DNA from: a virus
Reading direction: 5' to 3' (one strand)
Length of the DNA: 30,691 nt
Virus record (IMG/VR): IMGVR_UViG_3300025889_000610
Coordinates: 1-30,691 of that record
Position 1 is the stretch's first letter, and each line of letters starts with the position of its first letter. Positions 6,588-14,068 of the stretch are shown here, piece by piece. A program made the translations under genes and the position numbers. The notes beneath the pieces were generated by a model. That model did not search any database and was not told where the DNA came from. It saw only the letters and a list, made by a program, of their open reading frames with translations.

Positions 6588-7138
6588 TGGGACGAGATAT
6601 TAAGCACATGAAAAAAGACCTTATGAATCGTCTGGAGGACGATCTAAATGGTCTTATTCAGATTGCGCTCGACGAACTCGCAACCCCGGAAGTTAGCCCT
6701 GTGTTGACGGGCTTTTTTGCTTCTAGCTGGAAAGCAGCTACCAGCCGCCCCCGTGCCCGCGACGAACGAGAAAACTTCAGCCCTTGGGACAAGATCGAAA
6801 CCGTTACTATGCCTAGCGGTTATGTAAAACTCGCTTCAGGCAGCCAACCAATCATCCAGCCCCGCCATTCGGTCCCCCGATTCAAATTGAACCAGTCCGT
6901 ATTTATCGGTAACACCGTTAAATACGCCTCAGACGCACTTGCGTCGCCCAAAAACAACATCTCGAACTATGTGCAGGGCGAATTCAAAGACCTAGTGAAG
7001 TACGTTTTTAGCGATAAGAAGTCCCCAACCCGCATCCGCGTCGCGTCTGGTCAAGGTAGCGGTGGTAGGAATCTGTTCAATCTGTTCTCCCCTGGGACTA
7101 AGTATGTTTCCTATGAGGTTCCGGGAGAATCATCATGA
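6587..7138 (+). CDS. Tail completion / neck protein (HK97 gp10-like)
   Basis: 183 aa. The start overlaps the previous stop (TGATG), indicating coupled translation. The N-terminal half is helical, with the segment S-P-V-L-T-G-F-F-A-S-S-W-K, which matches the 'tG-x-x-x-x-s-W' pattern of gp10-like neck proteins that join the tail to the head. The remainder is basic and rich in Ser, Lys and Gly. The assignment depends on this short motif and on gene order. Base use is slightly more AT-rich at the 5' end than in neighbouring genes. Confidence 0.6.
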   Translation: MGRDIKHMKKDLMNRLEDDLNGLIQIALDELATPEVSPVLTGFFASSWKAATSRPRARDERENFSPWDKIETVTMPSGYVKLASGSQPIIQPRHSVPRFKLNQSVFIGNTVKYASDALASPKNNISNYVQGEFKDLVKYVFSDKKSPTRIRVASGQGSGGRNLFNLFSPGTKYVSYEVPGESS

Positions 7139-7563
7139 CGCTAGTAAACGCTCGCGCTGCCTTCGAGAAAGCAGTTACCGACGCAGTCAGCGATGCCGAC
7201 AGTGCCGTGAGGATGGTGTACGACAACGTCACCTTCACCACCCCTGGAAAAAGCACGAAGTACGTGCTCATGTCGGTCAACTTCAACCGATCCACGCTTC
7301 AAACCCAAGGCGCCGCCCAGGATTATTACTCCGGGGTAATCCAGTGCACTGTCTACGTCCCCAAAAACGCTGGAACGAGCGTGTTGTCTGCAATTAGCGA
7401 GGCCATAATTGACGGCCTGACATCCGTCAACGCAAGCGGCTACACCGATACCTACAGTGCATCCCCTCGTGTGCTCGACATTGTCGGCCCCACCCCGATC
7501 AATACGGAGGACCGCTCGCACTTCATCGGCATCGTTTCTTGCCAATTCACCGCACGGGCGTAG
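7135..7563 (+). CDS. Tail terminator protein
   Basis: 142 aa; ATGA overlap with the previous gene. An N-terminal helix (NARAAFEKAVTDAVSDADS) is followed by beta strands and a central Y-Y-S-G-V-I-Q-C-T-V-Y-V-P segment. A helix with A-I-S-E-A-I-I-D-G-L and a final strand pair (IVSCQFTARA) complete the pattern. This alpha/beta layout and length suit the lambda U-like tail terminator family, which caps the growing tail tube and joins the neck. It precedes the tail chaperone gene as in many siphophages, but the tail tube gene that usually comes between them is at 1112. Confidence 0.7.
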   Translation: MTLVNARAAFEKAVTDAVSDADSAVRMVYDNVTFTTPGKSTKYVLMSVNFNRSTLQTQGAAQDYYSGVIQCTVYVPKNAGTSVLSAISEAIIDGLTSVNASGYTDTYSASPRVLDIVGPTPINTEDRSHFIGIVSCQFTARA

Positions 7564-7591
7564 TATTCTGTAGTAACCAACAACTTCATTT

Positions 7592-7942
7592 ATGCGTGCT
7601 ACCGAACTGCTCCGTAACAAGTTCGGAGTCAGCCAGCTCTACAAGCACGAAGTCAAAGTCGAAGGCGAAGTCGTGCTGGAGATCTACTGGCACCCCTTGA
7701 CCATCGCCGAGCGCGAGTCAATCCAGAAAAAATCCGACTCCGAGGACGCCAACGACTTTGCTCTGAGCCTAATGATCGAGAAGGCTCTCGACAAAGACGG
7801 CAAGCGCTTGTTTTCCGACGGCGAACGCGCTGCTCTGCGCCGCGATGTCGAAGCCAGCATTCTCCAAGAAATCCAGCTGGCGATGCTGACTTCTGGCGCC
7901 GAAAACAAAGTGGAGGAAGCGAAAGCCGCCCTCAAAAGCTAA
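7592..7942 (+). CDS. Tail assembly chaperone, short form (gpG-like)
   Basis: 116 aa, ATG 7592. This is a charged, mainly helical protein, with the typical chaperone segment E-I-Y-W-x-P-L-T-I-A-E-R-E-x-I, then K-A-L-D-K-D-G-K-R-L-F and a C-terminal helix. Lambda gpG-like chaperones coat the tape measure protein and recruit tail tube subunits, and they are not part of the final virion. The reading frame ends at TAA 7940-7942 just before a second frame that encodes a gpT-like extension, so this is the unshifted product. It lies between the tail terminator and the tape measure gene. Confidence 0.82.
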   Translation: MRATELLRNKFGVSQLYKHEVKVEGEVVLEIYWHPLTIAERESIQKKSDSEDANDFALSLMIEKALDKDGKRLFSDGERAALRRDVEASILQEIQLAMLTSGAENKVEEAKAALKS

Positions 7943-8123
7943 TAAAGACTGGTTCTTCATTTACTTCCTCGCCAAAGAGCTGGGTCAGACAGTGACCCAG
8001 CTTTCTCAGAGCTTGACGACCGAGGAGCTTGTCGGCTGGGCGGCGTTCTTTGAACTCCGCAACGAAGAAGAGCAGAAGTCGATGGATCAGGCCAAGATGA
8101 AAGCCCGTACCGCGTCAAGGTAG
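7592..8123 (+). CDS. Tail assembly chaperone, frameshifted long form (gpGT-like)
   Basis: A second frame is open from 7890 to TAG 8121-8123. It has no convincing start codon near its beginning, and it encodes a gpT-like domain: DWFFIYFLAKELGQTVTQLS, then TTEELVGWAAFFELRNEEE. It lies at +1 relative to the short form. A slip at C-AAA-A (7934-7937), where the Lys anticodon can re-pair perfectly after moving one base forward, would give a 176-aa fusion: 115 residues of the short form plus 61 residues of extension. Translational frameshifts joining G and T equivalents are well documented in tailed phages, usually -1, sometimes +1 or -2. A -2 shift would need poor re-pairing here. Confidence 0.75.
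7934..7937 (+). promoter_or_regulatory. Candidate +1 frameshift slip site
   Basis: The codons read CTC AAA AGC TAA in frame 0. Skipping one A gives CTC AAA (A) GCT AAT AAA GAC TGG. AAA to AAA re-pairing is perfect, and the slip is followed two codons later by the frame-0 stop, which may slow the ribosome. The exact site is inferred. Confidence 0.55.
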
Positions 8124-8129
8124 TCGCAG

Positions 8130-8150
8130 TAGACTGGGGCACAAGACCCC
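8130..8150 (+). promoter_or_regulatory. TAGACT plus hairpin element before tape measure gene
   Basis: TAGACT (8130-8135) runs into GGGG, then CACAAGA, then CCCC (8147-8150): a 4-bp GC stem with a 7-nt loop ending in AGA. The same pieces in the same order lie at 1075-1096 before the tail tube gene, at nearly the same distance (about 27-30 nt) from the start codon. A promoter or mRNA 5'-end element is plausible. Confidence 0.35.
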
Positions 8151-8162
8151 TGGCGCACCACA

Positions 8163-11100
8163 GTGGCTGAATATAACGTCGATATTCTTGTAAAGGCCAA
8201 GATCCAGCAGGCTGAGCGTGCGCTCGACGCGCTAAAGAAGAAGATTGACAGTATATCTAAAAACCCTGTAATAAAAGTAGGCGCACGTGGTATACAAGAC
8301 CTTAAAACATACAGTGGTGCACTTAAAGATTTAGGGCTAAAAGGAGCCGCCGTTCGCGGAGGTTTGGCCGCCGTCACTCTGCAACTTGGCAAGTTTGGGA
8401 ACGTCACAAAAGCGGCTACAGGTTTTGCAGCCACCCTAACAAGTGGGTTGGGCGGCCTTGTTGCCAAGACAACGGCCGTTGCCGCTGGCTGGGGAACTCT
8501 CGGCACTGCAATTGCTGCTTCAGGGCAAGCTTTTAATCTTACCACAAAGGCAACAGCCGGGGTCGAACAAGTTCTTGGGCAAGTACTCGCAACCCTGGGG
8601 CAGCTGCCTGCCACATGGGGAGCTGCTGCGATTGCAGCACTGGCGTTTGCCCCACAAGTTGCAAAAGCCGGGACAGCGCTAAACAATGCCGTTGGAGAAA
8701 AAGCTACAAAATCTATTGCAGCAACAGTACAACAATTTAATAACTTAAACGAGCAAGTTAAATTTACGGCTACATCTTTTCAAGACTTAATTAAAGGTTC
8801 TACACTTAATCAATTAAACGCCCAATTACAGGACGCTAACCGTCAAATAGGAGCGTACCGTTCAAATACTGAAGAAGCGAGAGTATCAGCTCAGCAACTT
8901 CTAGCTGTAACCAAAGCGCAAGTAGCAGAACAACGAGCAATAAATGATTTAGTGCGGCAAACTCGTGGCATAACACAAACAGAACTAGAAGAATCCAAAG
9001 CTATAAAAACTTTGGAGACTAAGCGACGCAAACAAGCTTATTTAACCGAAGAAGCAAATAAGTACAATCTCGAAATTGACGAGTACAACCGTTTAGCGCG
9101 GGAAGCAGCAGAGGTTACTAAAAAGTGGGAACAGAGCCTGAGAGCTGCTAACACGGCCGCTAAAGCAGGTGTTCTAGGCAGCACTAACCAGATTCGTGCG
9201 CGTCTCCAAGAGATGCGTGAAAATCGTCAATCGGCGGAGATTGCACGCCAACGCTCCGCCGTGCTGATGGGTACTTCAGGCGCAATGCAAGGCCCTGGTG
9301 CTCTGGGTGACGTTGCCCGCGCAGAAGCAAACAGGGTAGCGCTGCGAGCGCAAGCTGTGAAATTGCTGGAACAAGAGCGCCAGAAGGCCCAACAAAATAT
9401 CCAGTTAATGCAGAACTGGACCAATGTTCTACGACAGGGACCAGTAATCCTCACGGATATGCAGCGCCTTCGTGCGAAGGAATTGCAGGACAGAAAAGAT
9501 GCCTTTGTAGTTGCTAACAGAGAACTACAACTTGAAATTAAATTGCGAAATTTACAAGAAGGACGAACGGCACGCGCAGGTTTAAGAAAGTCTGCTCAGG
9601 GACGTCTTAGTTCTGCAGCAATCGGTGGTGCATTCCCGCTGTTGTTTGGTCAAAGCGGTTTAGCAGCCGCAGGCGGCGCTATCGGCGGTTTGCTTGGTGG
9701 CGCGGGTGGTGGTTTTGCAGGTTCTTTGGTTGGCACCTTAATCGGTGATCTAATCAACGTTAAAAACGGCATCAAAGAGCTAGCCCGAGAAATGGGCTTA
9801 GGTGCCGAGGGCACCAAGCTTTTAGGTCAAGCATTTAGACAGGCTGGGGCAGACGCCGATAAATTCCAAGCAGCAGTCCAGAACATCAGAGGCGTCGGTT
9901 TTGTTGATCGTGACGAACTAACAGTTATCCAGCTTGCTTCAAGACTTACAGAAGACTACGGCGGCAAGGTAGATAGGCTTTCTCAAGCCTACGCAAACAT
10001 TGCAAGTACGGGTAAATCTAGCTTGGCAGATATAAATAAGTTTACTGCTCAAGGCGTCCCTATCCTTAAGCAACTAGAGAAAAACCTCGGCGTAAATCGT
10101 CAAGAACTACTCAAACTAGCTAAAGATGGAAAAATCAGCGCTCAACAAGTATCCGATGCACTTATAGACATTGCCAATGCCGGAAGAGACTCCAGCTTGG
10201 AAACCGAAGATGCTTGGTACGATTCTTGGAAGAGTATCAAGGATAGTGCCAACAAATCTTTGAACGCAATAAAAGTAATTTTGCGACCTTTTGTATCTGA
10301 CATTAAAAAAGTTGCCTTGAAGATCATGGAGTACTTTGCTGAGGTGTACAAGTTTGTAGTTGAGGGAGCTGTAAAAGCTGCAACTGGAATGACCCGGGCC
10401 TTTGCCGGAGGCTTTGAGGGGCTAGCGGACAAACTTACGGAGCTAGACAAGCTCCCTGGTGTACGACAGTTTCTCGGTGGGGATGGATTACTGCAAGATG
10501 CAAAACGCCTTAGAGCTGCCGCTAAAGATTTTCGAGGCAGTGCTGACGAGTTAGAAGGGGTGCTAAAAACCCCAGAGCTTGAGCCACTTGCCAAGCCGAC
10601 ACTACCCGGCCTCCAAGAACTCTCCAGAGACAAAACCACAACCAAAAAAGGACGCGAAAGCCAGTTGGCACAACTGCAAAATGCCTACATTTTGCTCGTG
10701 GAGCAGACAGCTGTCCAAAATGAACTGTACGCCGCACAACTCAAAGGCAACGAAGTTGCTGCCGTTCAACTGAACAAAAAACTAAAACTTCTTGAAATCA
10801 GCAAACAAGAAAGAGACGTTAATTTAGAACGCATACCTGCCCAAGAGAAAGCTGTTAAGTTACAAACTTTGCAAGTAGAAAAGTACCGTGCAGAGCTAGA
10901 AGCGCTATACCAAATTAGCGTTATTGAGCAAAAAATTAACGATGCACGTGATGCAGCTTTAGGAGACAGCAATGCGCGTATAAACCAGTTACAAGCAGAA
11001 ATACAAGGACGTGGACGCGACTATGAGCTGACCCAGCGTATTCAAGAGCTTGAAAAAGCCGGTGTTGAGAATGCCGCAGACCAAGCAAATGCAGAGTTCC

Positions 11101-11621
11101 AGCTCTTGGACATTAAAAACCAGCAAATCGAAGCACAGCAACAATTAAATAGCCTTGTAAATCAGCTTGGTACATCTACGACAAAGGTGTTTGAGGACCT
11201 TATTTTTGCGACCGACTCTTGGCGTCAAAGTCTTGCCAATGCTTTGCAGACAATGGCAAGCGCCTTGTTCCGCTTCGGACTCAACACACTTGCCGACGCG
11301 GGAGATCCTGCGGGCCAAGGGGTCGGGCTGTTCAGCATCCTTGCAGGCAGGTTTGGTAAGAGGGCTAACGGCGGACCCGTAACTTCCGGCTCGCCTTACC
11401 TCGTCGGTGAGCGCGGCCCGGAGCTGTTTGTCCCTGGCGCCAGCGGCAACATCGTTCCGAACAACGCGATGGGCAGCAGCAACATCGTCGTTAATGTGGA
11501 TGCAACCGGATCCAGTGTCCAAGGCAATGGGGACGAGTCCAAGCGTCTGGGCGAGGCCATCGGCATTGCCATCCGCCAAGAGCTGATCAAACAGAAACGT
11601 CCCGGAGGCTTGCTCGCGTAA
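8163..11621 (+). CDS. Tape measure protein
   Basis: 1152 aa from GTG 8163. Its length sets tail length, and it is ejected ahead of the DNA. The N-terminus is helical (ILVKAKIQQAERALDALKKK). Hydrophobic Ala/Gly-rich stretches occur near residues 80-190. Long coiled coils cover about residues 200-460 and 820-1010. A Gly-rich hydrophobic region near residues 480-535 could insert in the host membrane, followed by a segment with the tape-measure-domain look (G-x-D-A-D-K-F-Q-A, FTAQGVPILKQLEKNLGVNR). The C-terminal GERGPELFVPGASG motif is characteristic of phage tape measure proteins. Much of the middle uses A/T-ending codons, unlike the flanking genes, while the last ~350 bp returns to GC-rich codons, suggesting a mosaic gene. 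Confidence 0.93.
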   Translation: MAEYNVDILVKAKIQQAERALDALKKKIDSISKNPVIKVGARGIQDLKTYSGALKDLGLKGAAVRGGLAAVTLQLGKFGNVTKAATGFAATLTSGLGGLVAKTTAVAAGWGTLGTAIAASGQAFNLTTKATAGVEQVLGQVLATLGQLPATWGAAAIAALAFAPQVAKAGTALNNAVGEKATKSIAATVQQFNNLNEQVKFTATSFQDLIKGSTLNQLNAQLQDANRQIGAYRSNTEEARVSAQQLLAVTKAQVAEQRAINDLVRQTRGITQTELEESKAIKTLETKRRKQAYLTEEANKYNLEIDEYNRLAREAAEVTKKWEQSLRAANTAAKAGVLGSTNQIRARLQEMRENRQSAEIARQRSAVLMGTSGAMQGPGALGDVARAEANRVALRAQAVKLLEQERQKAQQNIQLMQNWTNVLRQGPVILTDMQRLRAKELQDRKDAFVVANRELQLEIKLRNLQEGRTARAGLRKSAQGRLSSAAIGGAFPLLFGQSGLAAAGGAIGGLLGGAGGGFAGSLVGTLIGDLINVKNGIKELAREMGLGAEGTKLLGQAFRQAGADADKFQAAVQNIRGVGFVDRDELTVIQLASRLTEDYGGKVDRLSQAYANIASTGKSSLADINKFTAQGVPILKQLEKNLGVNRQELLKLAKDGKISAQQVSDALIDIANAGRDSSLETEDAWYDSWKSIKDSANKSLNAIKVILRPFVSDIKKVALKIMEYFAEVYKFVVEGAVKAATGMTRAFAGGFEGLADKLTELDKLPGVRQFLGGDGLLQDAKRLRAAAKDFRGSADELEGVLKTPELEPLAKPTLPGLQELSRDKTTTKKGRESQLAQLQNAYILLVEQTAVQNELYAAQLKGNEVAAVQLNKKLKLLEISKQERDVNLERIPAQEKAVKLQTLQVEKYRAELEALYQISVIEQKINDARDAALGDSNARINQLQAEIQGRGRDYELTQRIQELEKAGVENAADQANAEFQLLDIKNQQIEAQQQLNSLVNQLGTSTTKVFEDLIFATDSWRQSLANALQTMASALFRFGLNTLADAGDPAGQGVGLFSILAGRFGKRANGGPVTSGSPYLVGERGPELFVPGASGNIVPNNAMGSSNIVVNVDATGSSVQGNGDESKRLGEAIGIAIRQELIKQKRPGGLLA

Positions 11622-11968
11622 TGGCCACTTTCCCCTCGATCACTCCCCGCTACGGCGCCCAAAAGACCAGCCGCCCCAACACCCGCACGGTGCAATTCGG
11701 CGACGGCTACCAACAGCGCCTGCTGTACGGCATCCCTTCGCACATGAATCCGAAGGAGTGGAACCTGACTTGGGAAGTGTCCGAAACCGACGCCGACACC
11801 ATCGAGACCTTCCTGAACGCCCGCGCCGAGGATTCCGCCAGCTTCGACTGGACGCCACTAGACGAAACCACGGCATATAAGTGGATTTGCCCAGAGTGGA
11901 GCAAGACCATTCCCTATAACAACCGTGCCACGATCACAGCCACCTTCCGCCAGGTCTTTGAGCCCTAA
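11621..11968 (+). CDS. Minor tail protein, lambda gpM-like
   Basis: 115 aa; its ATG overlaps the tape measure stop (TAATG). Features of the M family are visible: an F-P-x-I-x-P-R-Y-G start, F-G-D-G-Y-Q-Q-R near residue 27, the W-N-L-T-W strand, F-L-N-A-R, F-x-W-T-P and a last strand ending A-T-F-R-Q-V-F-E-P. In lambda, gpM acts in tail tip assembly between the tape measure and gpL. Here it starts the block of M, L, K, I and J equivalents in the same order as lambda. Length matches lambda gpM closely. Confidence 0.88.
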   Translation: MATFPSITPRYGAQKTSRPNTRTVQFGDGYQQRLLYGIPSHMNPKEWNLTWEVSETDADTIETFLNARAEDSASFDWTPLDETTAYKWICPEWSKTIPYNNRATITATFRQVFEP

Positions 11969-12711
11969 TGGCGATTCCGGTTTCTGAATTACAGAAGATC
12001 AACCCAAGCAGCATCATTGAGCTGTTTGAGCTTGAGCTGTTTGCCAACATCCACGGCAGCGCCTTCACCTACCGCTTTCATGCTGGCACCAACGCACTGA
12101 CGACAAACGGCGACATCGTTTGGGACAGCAATACCTACAGCAAGTTGCCCATTGAGGCTGAGGGATTTGAGTACAACGCCGAAAGCGGCAGCCTGCCCCG
12201 TCCGACAATCCGCGTCGCCAACCTGCTGGGCAGCATCACAGCAATTCTGCTTGACGTAAATACCACCACGGCAGGCAACGATCTGACTGGTGCCAAGCTG
12301 ACCCGCATTCGCACCTTGGTGCGTTACATCGACGGTGCAAATTTCACTGGCGGTACCAATCCTTACGGCACCCCAGACACCACTGCCAAGCTGCCTTCTG
12401 AGATTTATTACGTCGCCCGTAAGGTCACAGAAACCAGAGATCTTGTTGAGTTCGAGTTGTCCGCAGCTTTTGACCTCGCTGGTGTTCGCGCCCCCAAGCG
12501 TCAGTGCAGCGCCAACCTTTGCCCGTGGATTTACAAGGGTTCCGAGTGCGGTTACAGCGGCAGCAGTTATTTCGACGAGAACGACAAAGCGGTGACGGCT
12601 TCTGCCGACGACAAATGCGGCAAACGCTTAAGCAGCTGCCAAGCACGATTTGGCTCCACTGCTGAATTGCCTTTTGGTGGCTACCCCGGCATTGGAGCAT
12701 TTAACGGATGA
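11968..12711 (+). CDS. Minor tail protein, lambda gpL-like (Fe-S)
   Basis: 247 aa, TAATG overlap with the M-like gene. The N-terminal ~150 residues are beta-rich. The C-terminal third has five cysteines: C180, C185, C194, C217 and C224. C185/C194/C217/C224 have spacings of 9, 23 and 7, which, as I recall, is the spacing of the four cysteines that bind an iron-sulphur cluster in lambda gpL. The segment ends in a Gly-rich [11 protein letters not shown]. The protein would lie in the tail tip hub. It overlaps the K-like gene by 4 nt. Confidence 0.88.
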   Translation: MAIPVSELQKINPSSIIELFELELFANIHGSAFTYRFHAGTNALTTNGDIVWDSNTYSKLPIEAEGFEYNAESGSLPRPTIRVANLLGSITAILLDVNTTTAGNDLTGAKLTRIRTLVRYIDGANFTGGTNPYGTPDTTAKLPSEIYYVARKVTETRDLVEFELSAAFDLAGVRAPKRQCSANLCPWIYKGSECGYSGSSYFDENDKAVTASADDKCGKRLSSCQARFGSTAELPFGGYPGIGAFNG

Positions 12712-13415
12712 ACCCGACCGCTAAGGCTGCAGCATTGGAACACGCCAAGGCGGAAGATCCACGCGAAGCTTGCGGTTTGCTGGTGGTCATCAAGGGTCGC
12801 AAGCGCTATGTCCCATGCCGGAATCTGGCAGAGGGCAATGAGTTTTTCATTCTTGACCCTGTTGATTACGCCGCCGCCGAAGACAAGGGCGAAGTTGTTG
12901 GCGTGGTGCATAGCCACCCGGTCACGCCACCGATTCCAAGTGAGGCTGACAAGGTTGCTTGCGAGAAATCTGGCTTGCCCTGGTACATCGTCAACCCCAA
13001 AACCGAGCAATGGGGCGAGCTGTCGCCTGAAGGCTACAAAGCACCTCTGATTGGGCGGTCATGGGTTTGGGGCGTCAGCGATTGCTGGACGCTGGTCCGC
13101 GACTGGTACGGCGAGCAGGGAATTGAGTTGCCCGACTGGGATCGTCCGACGACTCCAGAAGAGTTCAACCAAAACCCAATGTTTGATGACTGCTGGCGTG
13201 AGGCTGGCTTTTACGAGGTGGACATTGCCGAAATGCAGGCTGGCGACGCCATGTTGATGGCGATTGACTCCAACAAACTGAATCACGTCGGCGTCTACAT
13301 CGGTGACCAGCTGGTGTTGCATCATTTACGTGGTCGCCTGTCCAGTCGTGACTTATTGGGCGAGTGGCTTTTAAAATGCACCGGTAGGGTCTTGCGTTAT
13401 GGAAAAGGAAATTAG
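12708..13415 (+). CDS. Tail tip peptidase, lambda gpK-like (JAMM + NlpC/P60)
   Basis: 235 aa with two domains. Residues ~1-105 form a JAB/MPN metalloprotease-type domain with E20, H68-S-H70-P, S78 and D81, the full zinc-site pattern. Residues ~115-235 form an NlpC/P60 cysteine peptidase domain with C126 (GVSDCWTL) and H193 (NHVGVYIG). Both sites look intact. In lambda, gpK is needed for tail tip assembly, and the NlpC/P60 domain may help cut peptidoglycan during entry. The ATGA overlap with the L-like gene and 17-nt overlap with the I-like gene place it in the tip operon. Confidence 0.92.
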   Translation: MNPTAKAAALEHAKAEDPREACGLLVVIKGRKRYVPCRNLAEGNEFFILDPVDYAAAEDKGEVVGVVHSHPVTPPIPSEADKVACEKSGLPWYIVNPKTEQWGELSPEGYKAPLIGRSWVWGVSDCWTLVRDWYGEQGIELPDWDRPTTPEEFNQNPMFDDCWREAGFYEVDIAEMQAGDAMLMAIDSNKLNHVGVYIGDQLVLHHLRGRLSSRDLLGEWLLKCTGRVLRYGKGN

Positions 13416-14067
13416 GCTCTACGGACCACTGGCCAAGTTCATCGGTCAGCGCAAGTTTTTAGCGGAAATCAGCAGCGCAGGCGAAGCGGTCAGGATGCTG
13501 CTGGCTAATTTCCCCGGACTGGAACGCCACATGGTAGACCAGCATTACAAGGTAATAGTTGATAACTACGAAACTGATTTAGATGAGATCCACTATCCCG
13601 CTAGTCAAACAATCAAGATCGTTCCTGTACTGGGCGGTGCTGGTGGTGGGACGGGCAAGATTTTGGCTGGTGTCGCCTTAGTTGCGGCTGCGATACTTGC
13701 CGGTCCAGCCGGATCTGTCTTTGGCTTAGGCGCGGCATTCGGACAAACTGCAACATTTGCAGGAGGCATTGTTGGTGGTGCCTTTGCAACCGCGGTCGGC
13801 TCAATCGGTGTCGCCCTGGTTTTGGGCGGTGTTTCACAGCTGCTATCACCTACGCCTCAACTGGCTCAGATTGGTCCAGCTTCTCAGTCACTAGGCGGCG
13901 GGCGCACTACAACAACAGAAGGCACTGAAATGGACCCGCAAGAGTCCTACAGCTTTAGTGGGATTCAGAACACCAGTCGCCAAGGGACTCCCGTGCCTGT
14001 GGTGTATGGCGAAACTATCGTGGGATCGGTGGTGATCTCCGCTGGCATCGACGTTGACACGATCTGA
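13399..14067 (+). CDS. Tail assembly protein, lambda gpI-like
   Basis: 222 aa. The N-terminal ~80 residues have the beta-grasp-like pattern of tail protein I ([12 protein letters not shown], then [11 protein letters not shown]). A strongly hydrophobic Ala/Gly stretch follows at about residues 80-150 ([20 protein letters not shown] and on), enough for two or three membrane-type helices. The C-terminal segment contains G-T-P-V-P-V-V-Y-G, typical of the family. In lambda the protein is needed for tip assembly but is not found in the virion. It overlaps the K-like gene and ends 1 nt before the J-like ATG. Confidence 0.87.
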   Translation: MEKEIRLYGPLAKFIGQRKFLAEISSAGEAVRMLLANFPGLERHMVDQHYKVIVDNYETDLDEIHYPASQTIKIVPVLGGAGGGTGKILAGVALVAAAILAGPAGSVFGLGAAFGQTATFAGGIVGGAFATAVGSIGVALVLGGVSQLLSPTPQLAQIGPASQSLGGGRTTTTEGTEMDPQESYSFSGIQNTSRQGTPVPVVYGETIVGSVVISAGIDVDTI

Positions 14068-14068
14068 C

